From positions 6,262,001 through 6,326,000 of the forward strand of contig NZ_JAUSWW010000001.1 of NCBI RefSeq assembly GCF_030815415.1: a DNA stretch of 64,000 nucleotides. The letters run 5' to 3'. A model generated the notes under the pieces. The model made no database searches and was not told where the DNA came from. It was given only the letters and a program-made list of their open reading frames with translations. Positions within the stretch are counted from its first letter, which is position 1. Each line of letters opens with the position of its first letter. The translations under genes were made by a program, and so were the position numbers. Shown piece after piece: positions 16,934-25,855 of this stretch. The DNA comes from Streptomyces canus. GTDB lineage: Bacteria > Actinomycetota > Actinomycetes > Streptomycetales > Streptomycetaceae.

Positions 16934-17473
16934 ATGGGTTCACTACGCCTCACTATCTGCACCACACTGCTGGCAGTCACCGCACTGACCACCCCGGCGG
17001 CGCACGCGGCCGACGGCGCCGCAGTCGCAGTCACCCCGTCGTCCCCCGCCCCCGGCACCGACATCGCCCTGCGCGTGAGCGGCTGCGCCGAAAGAACCGG
17101 CACGGCCGTCTCCGCGGCGTTCGTCGCCGACGTACGGCTCACCGGGGCTGGGGGTACCCCCTCTGGGGGAGGCACCCTCGTCGGCGAGACCCGGGTCCGC
17201 ACCGAACTGCGGGCGGGCTCCTACGACGTCCAGGTCACCTGCGGGGACACGTCCCACAAGGCCGCGGTCACCGTCGTACAGGAGCCGTCCCCGTACACCT
17301 CCCCCGTCGCCCCGGTCCAGGCGGGCGGCGGCGGCACGGCTCACCTCGGCGCCGTCGACGCCCGCACGGCCGGACCCGGGATCGCGCAGGTGGTGACCGG
17401 GCTGGTGCTGGCCGGGGTGGCGGCCGCGGCCGTGGTGTTGCGGAGGGTCCGCCGGAGCCGTGGGACCGACTGA
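16934..17473 (+). CDS. secreted, membrane-anchored protein paired with class F sortase
   Basis: A 179-residue protein. The signal peptide (1-25, ending AAHAA) leads into an Ig-like domain (30-110) with a Cys pair (SGCAER and VTCGDT) and a Gly/Ala-rich stretch. It ends in a C-terminal helix with an RRVRRSRG tail. The architecture is that of a wall-anchored protein, but I see no clear LPxTG-like motif before the helix. A palindromic element inserts TGAGGTPSGGG in frame near residue 73. The class F sortase starts one base after the stop, so the two are one operon. Confidence 0.8.
   Translation: MGSLRLTICTTLLAVTALTTPAAHAADGAAVAVTPSSPAPGTDIALRVSGCAERTGTAVSAAFVADVRLTGAGGTPSGGGTLVGETRVRTELRAGSYDVQVTCGDTSHKAAVTVVQEPSPYTSPVAPVQAGGGGTAHLGAVDARTAGPGIAQVVTGLVLAGVAAAAVVLRRVRRSRGTD
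17150..17169. repeat. intragenic palindromic element
   Basis: GGGGGTACCCCC followed by TCTGGGGG makes two alternative hairpins inside the secreted-protein gene. It is in frame and encodes a Gly-rich insert. Similar GGGGGTACCCCC units occur widely in Streptomyces intergenic DNA. Confidence 0.6.
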
Positions 17474-17474
17474 C

Positions 17475-18128
17475 ATGCGCTCCTCCGGCACGGGCCGCCT
17501 CCTCACCGGGGTGGCCTGGGTGATGCTGCTGCTCGGACTGTGGCTGTGGGGGCGGGAGGTCACGGACGTGCGCAACGGGATATCCGCGCCCACGACCGGC
17601 GACGTGGCGGCGGTCGGACGGCCGCCCGGGGTCGAACTGCCGCCCCCCACCGAGCCGTTGAGGCCGGCGCTGCCGCAGCGCCTCGACATTCCCGGACTCG
17701 GCGTGCAGGCGCCCGTGGTGGCCCGCGGGCTCGACGGGGGTGGCGCGATCGATCCGCCGCCCTACGCCCAGGCCGGTGTCGTCGGCTGGTACGCCGCCGG
17801 GGTGAAGCCGGGGGCCGCCGGGGCCGCGTTGATGGTGGGGCATGTGGACACCGAGACCAGGCCCGCCGTCTTCTACAAGCTCAGCGCGCTGAAGCCGGGC
17901 GAGACGGTCCGGGTGATCCGCGACGACGGCAGGGTCGCCGAGTTCACCGTCGACGACGTCCAGGTCGTCGCCCGCGATCTCTTCGATGCCCGCCAGGCCT
18001 ACGGGACACACGAGAAGGGCCGGGCCGAACTGCGGCTCATCACCTGCGGCGGCACCTTCGACCGGGCGAGCCGCAGCTATACGGCGAACGTGATCGTGTC
18101 GGCGTATCTGACGGGGACCGGCCTCTAG
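17475..18128 (+). CDS. class F sortase
   Basis: A 217-residue sortase with an N-terminal membrane helix (about 10-27), a proline-rich linker (50-68) and the catalytic domain. H123 is in VGHVDTET, C191 in LITCGG and R200 in RASRSYT. Class F enzymes are abundant in actinobacteria with few defined substrates; the co-transcribed protein at 16934 is the obvious partner. Its ATG lies one base after the upstream stop codon (TGACATG). Confidence 0.9.
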   Translation: MRSSGTGRLLTGVAWVMLLLGLWLWGREVTDVRNGISAPTTGDVAAVGRPPGVELPPPTEPLRPALPQRLDIPGLGVQAPVVARGLDGGGAIDPPPYAQAGVVGWYAAGVKPGAAGAALMVGHVDTETRPAVFYKLSALKPGETVRVIRDDGRVAEFTVDDVQVVARDLFDARQAYGTHEKGRAELRLITCGGTFDRASRSYTANVIVSAYLTGTGL

Positions 18129-18229
18129 GCCCGCCGGCGCCACCTGTCCCGGTCGACGGCCCGCTCCCCCCGAAGCCGCCGACCGGGCTGGTCCTCAACC
18201 GCGCGCACGGGCTGCGGGAGTAACCCGGC

Positions 18230-18742
18230 GTGTTGTTCTGGAGCCCGAGGGACGCGGAATCGGCGAGGAGCTGGGCCATCGGCAGCTCCGAGCCGGACGA
18301 CGGCTCCCCGTGCAGGGTGGCACGAAGACGTTGAGCGCGCCGAGCAGCCGATCGCTGTGCCGCAGGGGCACCGCGAAGGTCGTGACGTCGTCGTGGCGCA
18401 GCGCCCGCTCGGTGAACTCCGGCCAGCGGGAGGCCGCGCGGCCGCCCGGATCGAGACCGGCGGGACCGCCCTGCCGGAGCCGTAGGTGTCCAGGCAGGGG
18501 CCGCCGCTGTGCTGGGCCTGGAGCAGATCGAGCGCCATGTCCTCGTGCGCGCTGCTGCCCGTCAGCGAGACGGTCCGCCCGCCGTCGATGAGCATGATCC
18601 CGGCCGCCTGCGCGGCCAGCAGGTCGACGCAGTGGTCCGCCAGTCGCCGGAGGTATTCCTCGATGCCGAAGTCGTCGGACAGGGTGTCCGCCGCCTCCAC
18701 CAGCGCGGCCGCCAGCCGGAGCTCCCGGGTGGTGTGGTGCAT
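18230..18742 (-). pseudogene. frameshifted GAF-domain (GAF-ANTAR-type) regulator
   Basis: The N-terminal part (MHHTTRELRLAAALVEAADTL through GGPCLDTYGSGRAVP) is a normal GAF domain. The expected continuation, SRWPEFTERALRHDDVTTFAVPL to GALNVFVPP, is in a second frame from about 18440, and ELPMAQLLADSASLGLQNN is in a third from about 18300. Both shifts fit one-base losses. The RNA-binding ANTAR domain expected after this is absent. I read it as an inactivated regulator of the GAF-ANTAR kind. Two sequencing errors so close together are less likely but possible. Confidence 0.75.
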
Positions 18743-18901
18743 CCTCGCCCACTCCCCTTCGCCGCCCGCCCCGGTCCCAGCGCGCGCCTACCCAGACCAT
18801 CGTGCTGTAACAGCTCCCCGACAAGGCTCGGGTGATCTCGTGTGCCCCACGACACGTATGTCAGGATTGAGCCTTGGACTGCAGCACCGAGGGGGAGTTG
18901 G

Positions 18902-19921
18902 ATGTACGGCACGAGGGGGGCCGGAATGAGGACGTCCGCGATAGTGCTGGGGGCCGCACTGCTGATCGCCGGATGCTCCTCGTCCGGGGACAAGGACGAG
19001 CCGGACGACGAGTCCGGGGCCAAGATCACCCAACAGCCCAAGGGGACCGACCCGTTCTGGGTCAATCCGGAGGGCACCGCGGCCCAGCAGGTCGCGGAGT
19101 TCGAGAAGGCCGGCAAGGACGCGGACGCCGAACAGATCCGCAAGATCGCCGAGCAGCCCACCGGGCAGTGGATCGGCACGGAGAACCCCGAGCAGGAGGC
19201 GCGCGGCTTCACCGAGGCCGCCGAGAAGGCGGACCGTACGGCTCTGCTGGTCCTCTACAACATCCCGCACCGCGACTGCGGCCAGTACTCGCAGGGCGGC
19301 GCCGCCGACGGCAACGCCTACCGGACCTGGCTCGACGGTGTGGCCGCGGGCATCGGGGACCGCCCGGCGACGGTCATCCTGGAGCCGGACGCCGTACTGC
19401 ACCTGGTCGACGGCTGCACCCAGGACGAGTTCCACGAGGAGCGCTACGACCTTCTCCAGGGCGCCATCACCAAGCTCAAGTCCCTGGAGAACACCAAGGT
19501 CTACCTGGACGCGGGCAACGCGGGCTGGGGGCACCCGGACCAGATCTTCGAGCCGCTGAAGTGGGCGGGCGTCGACAAGGCCGACGGCTTCTCGGTCAAC
19601 GTCTCCAACTTCTACTCGACCGAGGAGTCCATCGCCTACGGCAAGCAGCTCTCCGAGAAGGTCGGCAACAAGCACTTCGTGATCGACACCAGCCGCAACG
19701 GCAACGGCCCCTACAACGAGGGCAAGGCCGACGAACGCTGGTGCAACCCGCCCGGCCGCGCCCTGGGTGAAACCCCGACGACGAAGACCGCGGACCCGCT
19801 GGTCGACGCGTACGTCTGGGTCAAGCGCCCGGGAGAGTCGGACGGCGAGTGCAAGGGCGGCCCGAAGGCGGGGGAGTGGTGGTCGGAGTACGCGTTGAAC
19901 TTGGCGAAAGCCAGTAAGTAG
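18902..19921 (+). CDS. cslZ: lipoprotein endoglucanase, glycoside hydrolase family 6
   Basis: A 339-residue secreted lipoprotein. The lipobox LLIAGC is at residues 20-25, followed by a charged linker and a GH6 barrel. Active-site segments are YNIPHRDCGQYSQGG (acid/base Asp), ILEPDAVLHLVDGC, YLDAGNAGWGHP and NPPGRALGETPT. It lies convergent to glxA-cslA, the arrangement of S. coelicolor cslZ (SCO2838), which acts with CslA and GlxA in making the hyphal-tip glycan. ATG 18902 follows GGGGGAG; ATG 18926 is a shorter alternative that keeps the lipobox. Confidence 0.9.
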   Translation: MYGTRGAGMRTSAIVLGAALLIAGCSSSGDKDEPDDESGAKITQQPKGTDPFWVNPEGTAAQQVAEFEKAGKDADAEQIRKIAEQPTGQWIGTENPEQEARGFTEAAEKADRTALLVLYNIPHRDCGQYSQGGAADGNAYRTWLDGVAAGIGDRPATVILEPDAVLHLVDGCTQDEFHEERYDLLQGAITKLKSLENTKVYLDAGNAGWGHPDQIFEPLKWAGVDKADGFSVNVSNFYSTEESIAYGKQLSEKVGNKHFVIDTSRNGNGPYNEGKADERWCNPPGRALGETPTTKTADPLVDAYVWVKRPGESDGECKGGPKAGEWWSEYALNLAKASK

Positions 19922-19932
19922 CCGTACAGCGA

Positions 19933-19963
19933 AGGGCGCCCTCCGTCATACGGAGGGCGCCCT
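19933..19963. terminator. bidirectional terminator between cslZ and glxA
   Basis: AGGGCGCCCTCCGT and ACGGAGGGCGCCCT form a perfect 14-bp stem with a CAT loop, 11 bp after the cslZ stop and 13 bp from the glxA stop. It should end both convergent transcripts. Confidence 0.9.
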
Positions 19964-19976
19964 CACCTGCTACCGC

Positions 19977-21914
19977 CTAGGGAACCTTGACCCACTGTGC
20001 CTTGCTCGGCGTCCCCTGATCGTCATCGACGAACAGCATGTACCACCCCGACTGCACCAGGTTCTTGTTCTTCGGCACCGTCACCGTGATCTTGTCCCCG
20101 GCCACCTTGTACTTCAGCTCGATCGACCGCTGATCCACGTCGGTGACGTGCGTCGCCGCACTCGGCCGGATCAGCCGCACCTTCTCTATCGTCGAGGCGT
20201 GCTGCGAGGTGAACGTCCCGGACCCGCCGCGCTCGATGGTCTGCGGACCACCGGACAGCGACGGCCGTGAGTCCCGGTAGAGATACGGCGGCGTGTAGAT
20301 CTCGATGCGCTGCTCGAACTCGCCCGGCTTGGTGTTGGCCTTGTCGCTGTAGAGCGAGTCCGAGCCGAAGAACATCACCCGGCCGTCGGGCAGCAGGATC
20401 GAACCGGAGTGGTAGTTGCGGCCCACCAGCGGATCGGCCACCTGCTCGAACGTGTTCGTCTCCGGGTGGTAGATCCGCGCCTGGAGGATGTTGGAGTCAC
20501 CGCGCCCGCGGTAGTCCTCCGAACCGCCCGACACCAGGATGGAGTCGTCCGGCAGGACCGAGATGCTCGGGTACCGCGTGCCCTTCTCCAGCGTCGGCCC
20601 GTCCACGAACTTCGGGTCGTCCGCCTTCAGGTCGACGATCCGGGTCTTGTCGCTGGACTGGTCGGACTCGCCCACCCCGCCGCCGCCGACCACCATGTAC
20701 TTCTCGTCCTGCGCCGGCGCGAGCAGCACCGTGCCGGACGTCTCCATCAGCTTGGGGTCGCTGAGCCCCGGCAGCTTGGTGAACTTGTTGGTGTCGACGT
20801 CCCAGACCCCGGGGTCGCGGCCCACGTTGTCCGGCCCGTAGCCCGCGTTGGATCCCGAGTAGAAGACCTTGCCGTTCTGCATCAGGAACAGCGCGGGGTA
20901 CGTCGGGAACTGGCGGGTCTTCGGCAGATACGTCCAGGTCTTGGTCTTCGGGTCGAAGACCTCGTTCTTGCCCGGCACCAGCTGGCCGATGTCGTCGAGG
21001 CCGGAGACGCTGAGGACCTTGCCGTCGCTCAGGGTGGTGAGCGTCGGGTACCAGCGGGCCTCGTTCATCGGGTCGACCTTGATGTACTTCTCGGCGACCG
21101 GGTCGAACTCGTAGGCGTCCCGGATCCCCTGGAAGTCCTTCTTGTCGAGGGCGAGCTTCTGCGCGATGCCGTAGGTGTTGCGCGCGTCGGTGCCGGACAG
21201 CCCCTGGATGCGGTAGTTGTCCTGCGTACCCGTCTCGTGCGTCTTGCCCTGTTTCTGTGCCTCGACATATACCCGGTAGATACCGGGGTCGTTGCGCAGG
21301 AACGCGCCGGTCGCCTTGTCGAAGACCTTCTTCGCGCGCGGCACCAGCACCGAGTCCTTGGAGACGAACGTCTTGCCGTTCTCCTTGCCGGTGAACTTGG
21401 TGCCCGCGGGCAGCGTGATCGGCTTGTCCGGGTTCTCGTTGTGGACGATCATCAGGCCGCCGGCCTTGGTGACGTCACCCTTGAGCTTCTCGTACCGCTT
21501 CGTACCGCCCGCGATCAGCAGGTTGCCGTTGGACAGCTGCGTGTGGCCCGTGCAGAACAGGTCGCTGGGCGTGGGCACCTTCTTGACGGTGCCCTTGACC
21601 GGATCCCAGATACGGGTGTCGAACTTCTTGGCGTCGAAGTTCTCCTGGTTGTTCCCCGACCCCGCGACGAGCAGCACCTTGCCGGTGCGCAGCAGCGCCG
21701 CGTGGATCGTGTTCTGTCTGAACTCCTCCGGAAAATCGACGATTTCCCACTTGCCGTTGTCGGCTTTGTACTCCGGTTTGTTGATTTGGTACTGGTGGTA
21801 TTTCTCGGTCCCGAAGCGGTAGAGCCACGGCCCGTTCATCCCGGCCAGTGCGAGTACCACCGCCGTACCTATCGCTAGGCGACGGGCACGACGGTGTCCG
21901 GCACGGTCGTTCAT
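19977..21914 (-). CDS. glxA: GlxA, copper radical oxidase (kelch, galactose-oxidase-like)
   Basis: A 645-residue mono-copper enzyme of the galactose oxidase family, anchored by an N-terminal helix (11-29). Residues matching the known cofactor are present: C121 and Y289 (thioether radical cofactor), stacking W288, Y501-H502, and H589 in the C-terminal Ig-like domain (ATHVTDVDQR). Kelch blades occupy about 70-550. It oxidises glycan alcohols to aldehydes with release of hydrogen peroxide. In Streptomyces lividans it is required for CslA-dependent glycan at the tip and for morphogenesis. Its ATG overlaps the cslA stop by four bases, so synthesis is coupled. Confidence 0.97.
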   Translation of the reverse strand: MNDRAGHRRARRLAIGTAVVLALAGMNGPWLYRFGTEKYHQYQINKPEYKADNGKWEIVDFPEEFRQNTIHAALLRTGKVLLVAGSGNNQENFDAKKFDTRIWDPVKGTVKKVPTPSDLFCTGHTQLSNGNLLIAGGTKRYEKLKGDVTKAGGLMIVHNENPDKPITLPAGTKFTGKENGKTFVSKDSVLVPRAKKVFDKATGAFLRNDPGIYRVYVEAQKQGKTHETGTQDNYRIQGLSGTDARNTYGIAQKLALDKKDFQGIRDAYEFDPVAEKYIKVDPMNEARWYPTLTTLSDGKVLSVSGLDDIGQLVPGKNEVFDPKTKTWTYLPKTRQFPTYPALFLMQNGKVFYSGSNAGYGPDNVGRDPGVWDVDTNKFTKLPGLSDPKLMETSGTVLLAPAQDEKYMVVGGGGVGESDQSSDKTRIVDLKADDPKFVDGPTLEKGTRYPSISVLPDDSILVSGGSEDYRGRGDSNILQARIYHPETNTFEQVADPLVGRNYHSGSILLPDGRVMFFGSDSLYSDKANTKPGEFEQRIEIYTPPYLYRDSRPSLSGGPQTIERGGSGTFTSQHASTIEKVRLIRPSAATHVTDVDQRSIELKYKVAGDKITVTVPKNKNLVQSGWYMLFVDDDQGTPSKAQWVKVP

Positions 21915-23896
21915 TCCTTACGTCCCCCAAGTCCACCCAGGGCGATTTGCATGGTCTGGTCGTTGCCCCCGCTGTTGCCGCCTCCGCCGCCCGGCTGAGA
22001 GGCGGCCCAGCTCGGCTTCTGGGCTGGCGCGTGCTGAGCCGGCAGGGGCTGCGGCTGGTACTGCTGCTGCGCCGGGACCGCCGGGTCCTGCGGCTCCTCG
22101 GCGGGCTTCTTCTTCTCCTGGCGCAGCATGTGCCGCCAGACGAAGATCGGCGTCGCGGTGATCAGCATGGCGAAGATCGCCCAGATGATCATCGCCGGGT
22201 GCGAGTGGCCGTAGACGAAACCGGCGGCGATCGAGGCGCCGAAGATCGCGATGAAGTACCAGTGGTAGCGGAAGGTCCCGAACCAGCGGTCGGGGCTGGC
22301 CGAGTCGCCCTTGGGGGTGACGACGAACTTGCTCTTGCGGCGCAGCGCGGAGTCGATCAGGGCCTTGGCGTACAGCGGCGCGGACAGCGCGGACATCACC
22401 ATGCCGGCCACACCGCCGGAGCCCTCGGGCTCGTGCGGGGAGACGTTGTGCCTGCGGTTCCAGACGTAGAGGCCGATCTGCAGGGCGGAGGCGTTGCCGT
22501 AGAGCATCAGCCACACGGTGGGGTCGATGTTCACACCCGAGGCGCCCAGGCCCAGGAAGAGCGCGCAGCTGAGCGCCGCGAGGATCCAGTTGAGGGCGGA
22601 CATCGGGTAGAAGATGATCATCATCGTGTAGTTGAAGAGCTTGCCCGGGGGCAGGGAGTACCAGCCCTTCCAGTACTGCTTGAGGATCGTCTCGTACGTC
22701 CCTCGGGACCAGCGCATCTGCTGCGTGAAGAAGTCCGTCCAGGCGCTGGGGCCCTCGCCGACCGCGAGCACGTCCGGGGTGTAGACCGAGCGCCACTTGC
22801 GGCCCGTCGCCGGGTTCTTGTGGCGGTGGATCTCGAAGCCGGTGGCCATGTCCTCGGTGATCGAGTCGTACAGGCCGCCGATCTGCTTGAGCGCCCTGAT
22901 CCGCACGGCGTTGGACGTGCCGACGAACATCGGGGCGCCGTAGTAGTTGCCGGCGCGCTGGATGAGGGCGTGGAAGAGGAACTGCTGCGACTCGGCGGCC
23001 TTGGTGACGAAGTTGTCGTAGTTGCCGTAGACCTGCGGGCCGATGACGAAGCCGATGTCCGGGTCGCGGAAGAAGCCGAGCATCCGCTCCAGGTAGTTGG
23101 GCAGCGGCACGTGGTCGGTGTCGACCGAGGCGAAGTAGTCGTAGTCGTCGCCGTGGGCGTCCAGCCAGGCGTTGTAGTTGCCGTGCTTGGTCTTGGCGCG
23201 GTGCGGGCCCTTGGCCTGGTTCCACTTCGCGATGCCCTTGCGGGAGAAGTGGTGCACGCCGAGCCGGGCGCAGACCTCCTTGACCTCGGGGTCGTCACCC
23301 TCGTCGAGCAGCCACACATGCAGAAGGCCCCGGTGGCGCAGCTTGACCGCCGCCTCCAGGGTCTTGGTGACCATCTCCAAGGGCTCCTTCCCGGGCACGA
23401 AGGAGGTGAGGAAGGCCACTCTCGTGCCGGTCTCGGGCACCACCGGGATCGGGTCGCGGGCGACCAGCGTGGCGTGCGCGTTCGACAGCACGTTCATGCA
23501 GCGGAAGAACTCGATCAGGCCGATCGAGACGAGCATCACTATGTCGAGCGCGGGCAGCCACTTGAAGTCCACGTAGTCGCGCTCGGTCCAGTGCTCGGGC
23601 TGGAGCAGCCAGAACAGCAGGACCAGGGAGAGCACCGGCGCGGCGGCCAGCATCAGGGCGACTCTGAGGCGGTGTGTCTCCTGCGAGATCAGCGATCGGT
23701 ACTCCACCTTGTAGGGCTTCGACGGATCGGGCTGGGTGAGGGGTCCGGCCAACCGGCTGTAGTGCTCGTAGTCGTACTTGGGCAGCGTCTTCTTGATCCG
23801 GCGGAACGTGCCCGTCCGGGTCTGTGAGGCCACCCTGAGCTGAGTGGTTTCAGACGGGTCGAAGTTCTGCCGGGCGCCCGTCGGCGTCGACGTCAT
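21911..23896 (-). CDS. cslA: CslA, cellulose-synthase-like glycosyltransferase 2
   Basis: A 661-residue processive family-2 glycosyltransferase at the hyphal tip. Catalytic motifs are DEGDD (198-202), DTD (259-261), TED (347-349) and QQMRW (392-396). Two helices precede the cytosolic domain (about 78-98 and 115-130) and five or six follow it (about 425-595). The Pro/Gln-rich C-terminal tail is probably cytoplasmic. It polymerises a beta-glucan-type tip polysaccharide that GlxA, CslZ and LpmP process. ATG 23896 is preceded by a G-rich ribosome site. Confidence 0.96.
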   Translation of the reverse strand: MTSTPTGARQNFDPSETTQLRVASQTRTGTFRRIKKTLPKYDYEHYSRLAGPLTQPDPSKPYKVEYRSLISQETHRLRVALMLAAAPVLSLVLLFWLLQPEHWTERDYVDFKWLPALDIVMLVSIGLIEFFRCMNVLSNAHATLVARDPIPVVPETGTRVAFLTSFVPGKEPLEMVTKTLEAAVKLRHRGLLHVWLLDEGDDPEVKEVCARLGVHHFSRKGIAKWNQAKGPHRAKTKHGNYNAWLDAHGDDYDYFASVDTDHVPLPNYLERMLGFFRDPDIGFVIGPQVYGNYDNFVTKAAESQQFLFHALIQRAGNYYGAPMFVGTSNAVRIRALKQIGGLYDSITEDMATGFEIHRHKNPATGRKWRSVYTPDVLAVGEGPSAWTDFFTQQMRWSRGTYETILKQYWKGWYSLPPGKLFNYTMMIIFYPMSALNWILAALSCALFLGLGASGVNIDPTVWLMLYGNASALQIGLYVWNRRHNVSPHEPEGSGGVAGMVMSALSAPLYAKALIDSALRRKSKFVVTPKGDSASPDRWFGTFRYHWYFIAIFGASIAAGFVYGHSHPAMIIWAIFAMLITATPIFVWRHMLRQEKKKPAEEPQDPAVPAQQQYQPQPLPAQHAPAQKPSWAASQPGGGGGNSGGNDQTMQIALGGLGGRKE

Positions 23897-24211
23897 GAGT
23901 CATCCCCCCACACGCGAGTGATCGCGTGCTTTGTCGGTTCCTTACGTCTGCTCGAGTCCCCCTCGACTCTTCACAGACGTATCAGTGGTGGCCGCAGTCA
24001 CCACATTCTCCATACCAATAGACATGGAACTGCGACCTTCCGGTTGCATGATGCCCCCCTCGGCATCGTCCTATGAACGGGGCCCCCTCTCCCCGTCATC
24101 ACCGGCAACCGGCTCCGTGCCCCCCAAGTGCCGCGTATCCGCAGCATCTTGAAAACCAGGTTTCTACGGTGTCAGGCATGATCGCAAGATGCGAAACGCG
24201 GTGTTTACCGG
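23897..24211 (-). promoter_or_regulatory. cslA upstream region (315 bp, no gene)
   Basis: Leader and promoter region of cslA-glxA. CACGCGA-GTGA-TCGCGTG (23911-23928) is a perfect 7-bp stem just upstream of the cslA ribosome site and could gate translation. GTGGTG and CACCAC form another stem near 23985-24005. GCATCTTG (24144-24151) pairs with CAAGATGC (24185-24192) and may end the GntR remnant transcript. No coding sequence is supported. Confidence 0.5.
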
Positions 24212-24610
24212 TCATACGCGTTCATTGTGGCCCCTGTGGGGGCCTTGTGGGGAGGTTGTGGACAGTCGGGCACGGATGTTGCCGAAGTGCTCTCTTATGG
24301 CCCCCTCTGCCCGTATCGCATCCCCGGACCGTACCGCACCCAAGATGTGCCGGTGCTGCCCGCAGATGATCCACGGATCCTGCGGCACACCCCCGAGATC
24401 CGTGCGTACGCGGTGGAAGGCGTCCCGGAACGCCTCCGGCATCTCGCTCGACGACACGTTGTCCACACCCCGGTACAAGATGGCGTGAAACGCTCGGTCG
24501 GTGTCGGCCAGGCCGTCGCCTCCGTGCGCGGCCTGTTGTTCCATACGGCCCACGAGCCCGTCCAGTTCAACGGGATCGGTCCGCCGCTCCTGGAGGGCAC
24601 GAGCTGCCAT
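24212..24610 (-). pseudogene. GntR/FadR-type regulator remnant (FCD domain only)
   Basis: The reading frame covers only the C-terminal helical FCD ligand domain (ALQERRTDPVELDGLVGRMEQQ, DTDRAFHAILYRGVDN, QHRHILGAVRSGDAIRAEGAIREHFGN). The frame stays open upstream to about 24650 with a little more FCD-like sequence (LPAVWPDTLSPMAA), but there is no winged helix before it. The protein cannot bind DNA. It is a 5'-truncated relic. Confidence 0.75.
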
Positions 24611-24694
24611 GGGCGAGAGGGTATCCGGCCAAACGGCCGGAAGCGCCCGGTTCGCCCGAGGGGCTTTCGTGACCTGGCGTTTCCCTTCCTCTTC

Positions 24695-24802
24695 CCTGAC
24701 CCCTCTCGTACATCCTGACCCCTCTCGTACGTCCTGACAGTCCTCGTACGTCCTGTCAGCGCGCCCGCCGGCTCTGTCAGCGGGATGTCCGCGGCCTGTC
24801 AG
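24695..24802. promoter_or_regulatory. repeat/operator array upstream of DrrA-like gene
   Basis: Three 17-bp repeats CCTGACCCCTCTCGTAC start at 24695, 24714 and 24733 (19-bp period; the third is divergent). CTGACAG (24734) and CTGTCAG (24753) form a perfect inverted repeat, and further CTGTCAG boxes stand at 24774 and 24796, 21-22 bp apart on one helical face. The array ends 58 bp before the ATP-binding-protein gene and probably controls it. Confidence 0.6.
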
Positions 24803-24859
24803 CGCCGCCCGGCAGAGTCCCGCTCATCGAGAACGGCACGCAGCTGACGAGGAGTTGAG

Positions 24860-25819
24860 ATGTCCTACGCGATCCGCGCCGAGGGGCTGGTCAAGAAGTA
24901 CGGGGACTTCACCGCCCTGGACGGGGTGGACCTGGAGGTCCCGGCCGGCAAGGTCGTCGGCGTCCTGGGCCCCAACGGTGCCGGCAAGACCACCACTGTG
25001 CGCATCCTGGCCACGCTGCTGCGGCCCGACGCGGGCCACGCGACCATCGGCGGGCACGACATCGCCAAGGACCCGGTGCGGGTACGCCAGCTGATCGGGC
25101 TGACCGGGCAGTACGCCTCGGTGGACGAGACGCTGTCCGGCGCCGAGAACCTGGTCCTGATCGGCCGGCTGCTCGGACTGTCCCGGCGGGACGCGAGGAC
25201 CAGGGCCGCGGAGCTCCTGGAGAACTTCTCGCTCACCGAGGCCGCCAAGCGCCCCATCGCCACCTTCTCCGGCGGTATGCGCCGCCGGCTCGATCTGGCC
25301 GCGAGCCTGGTGGGCCGGCCTCGGATCCTCTTCCTGGACGAGCCCACCACCGGACTCGACCCGCACGCCCGCCAGGAGGTCTGGGACGTGGTCAAGGGGC
25401 TGGTCGCGGACGGCTCCACGGTCCTGCTCACCACCCAGTACCTGGAGGAGGCCGACCAGCTCGCCGACTCCATCACGGTGTTCGACAAGGGCCGCAAGGT
25501 CGCCGAGGGCCGGCCCGGGGAGCTCAAGCGCCGCGTCGGCGGACAGATCCTTCAGGTCCGCCCGACCGTGCCGGCCGACGTCCCGCAGGTGGCCGCGATC
25601 CTGGCCGAGCTGTCCGGGCATGCCGCCGCCGAGGAGTCGGGCGTGCTGACCGTGCCCGCCGACGAGCCGCTGCTGGTCTCCGCGGTCGCCCGCCGGCTCG
25701 ACGGCGCCGGCATCCCGGCCGACGAGCTCGGGCTGCGGCTGCCGAGCCTGGACGAGGTGTTCCTCGCCCTGACCGGCCACGCACCCGCCGTAGCCACCGC
25801 CGAACCGGCCGCCGTCTGA
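24860..25819 (+). CDS. DrrA-type ABC exporter ATP-binding protein
   Basis: A 319-residue ATPase. Walker A is GPNGAGKTTT (about 40-49), the signature is FSGGMRRRLDLAASL (about 138-152), and Walker B with the glutamate is ILFLDEPTTGLDP. A C-terminal domain (230-310) of the daunorubicin-resistance type follows. It energises export of a drug or lipid through the permease at 25856, 36 bp downstream. Its upstream repeat array suggests tight induction. Confidence 0.93.
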   Translation: MSYAIRAEGLVKKYGDFTALDGVDLEVPAGKVVGVLGPNGAGKTTTVRILATLLRPDAGHATIGGHDIAKDPVRVRQLIGLTGQYASVDETLSGAENLVLIGRLLGLSRRDARTRAAELLENFSLTEAAKRPIATFSGGMRRRLDLAASLVGRPRILFLDEPTTGLDPHARQEVWDVVKGLVADGSTVLLTTQYLEEADQLADSITVFDKGRKVAEGRPGELKRRVGGQILQVRPTVPADVPQVAAILAELSGHAAAEESGVLTVPADEPLLVSAVARRLDGAGIPADELGLRLPSLDEVFLALTGHAPAVATAEPAAV

Positions 25820-25855
25820 CCCCCGACTCTGCCCACCCGGAAGGACTCCATCGTC

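Noticed and set aside
23931..24152. 73-codon frame upstream of cslA
   Set aside because: No ribosome site, low-complexity Ser/Pro composition and it lies over the cslA promoter region.
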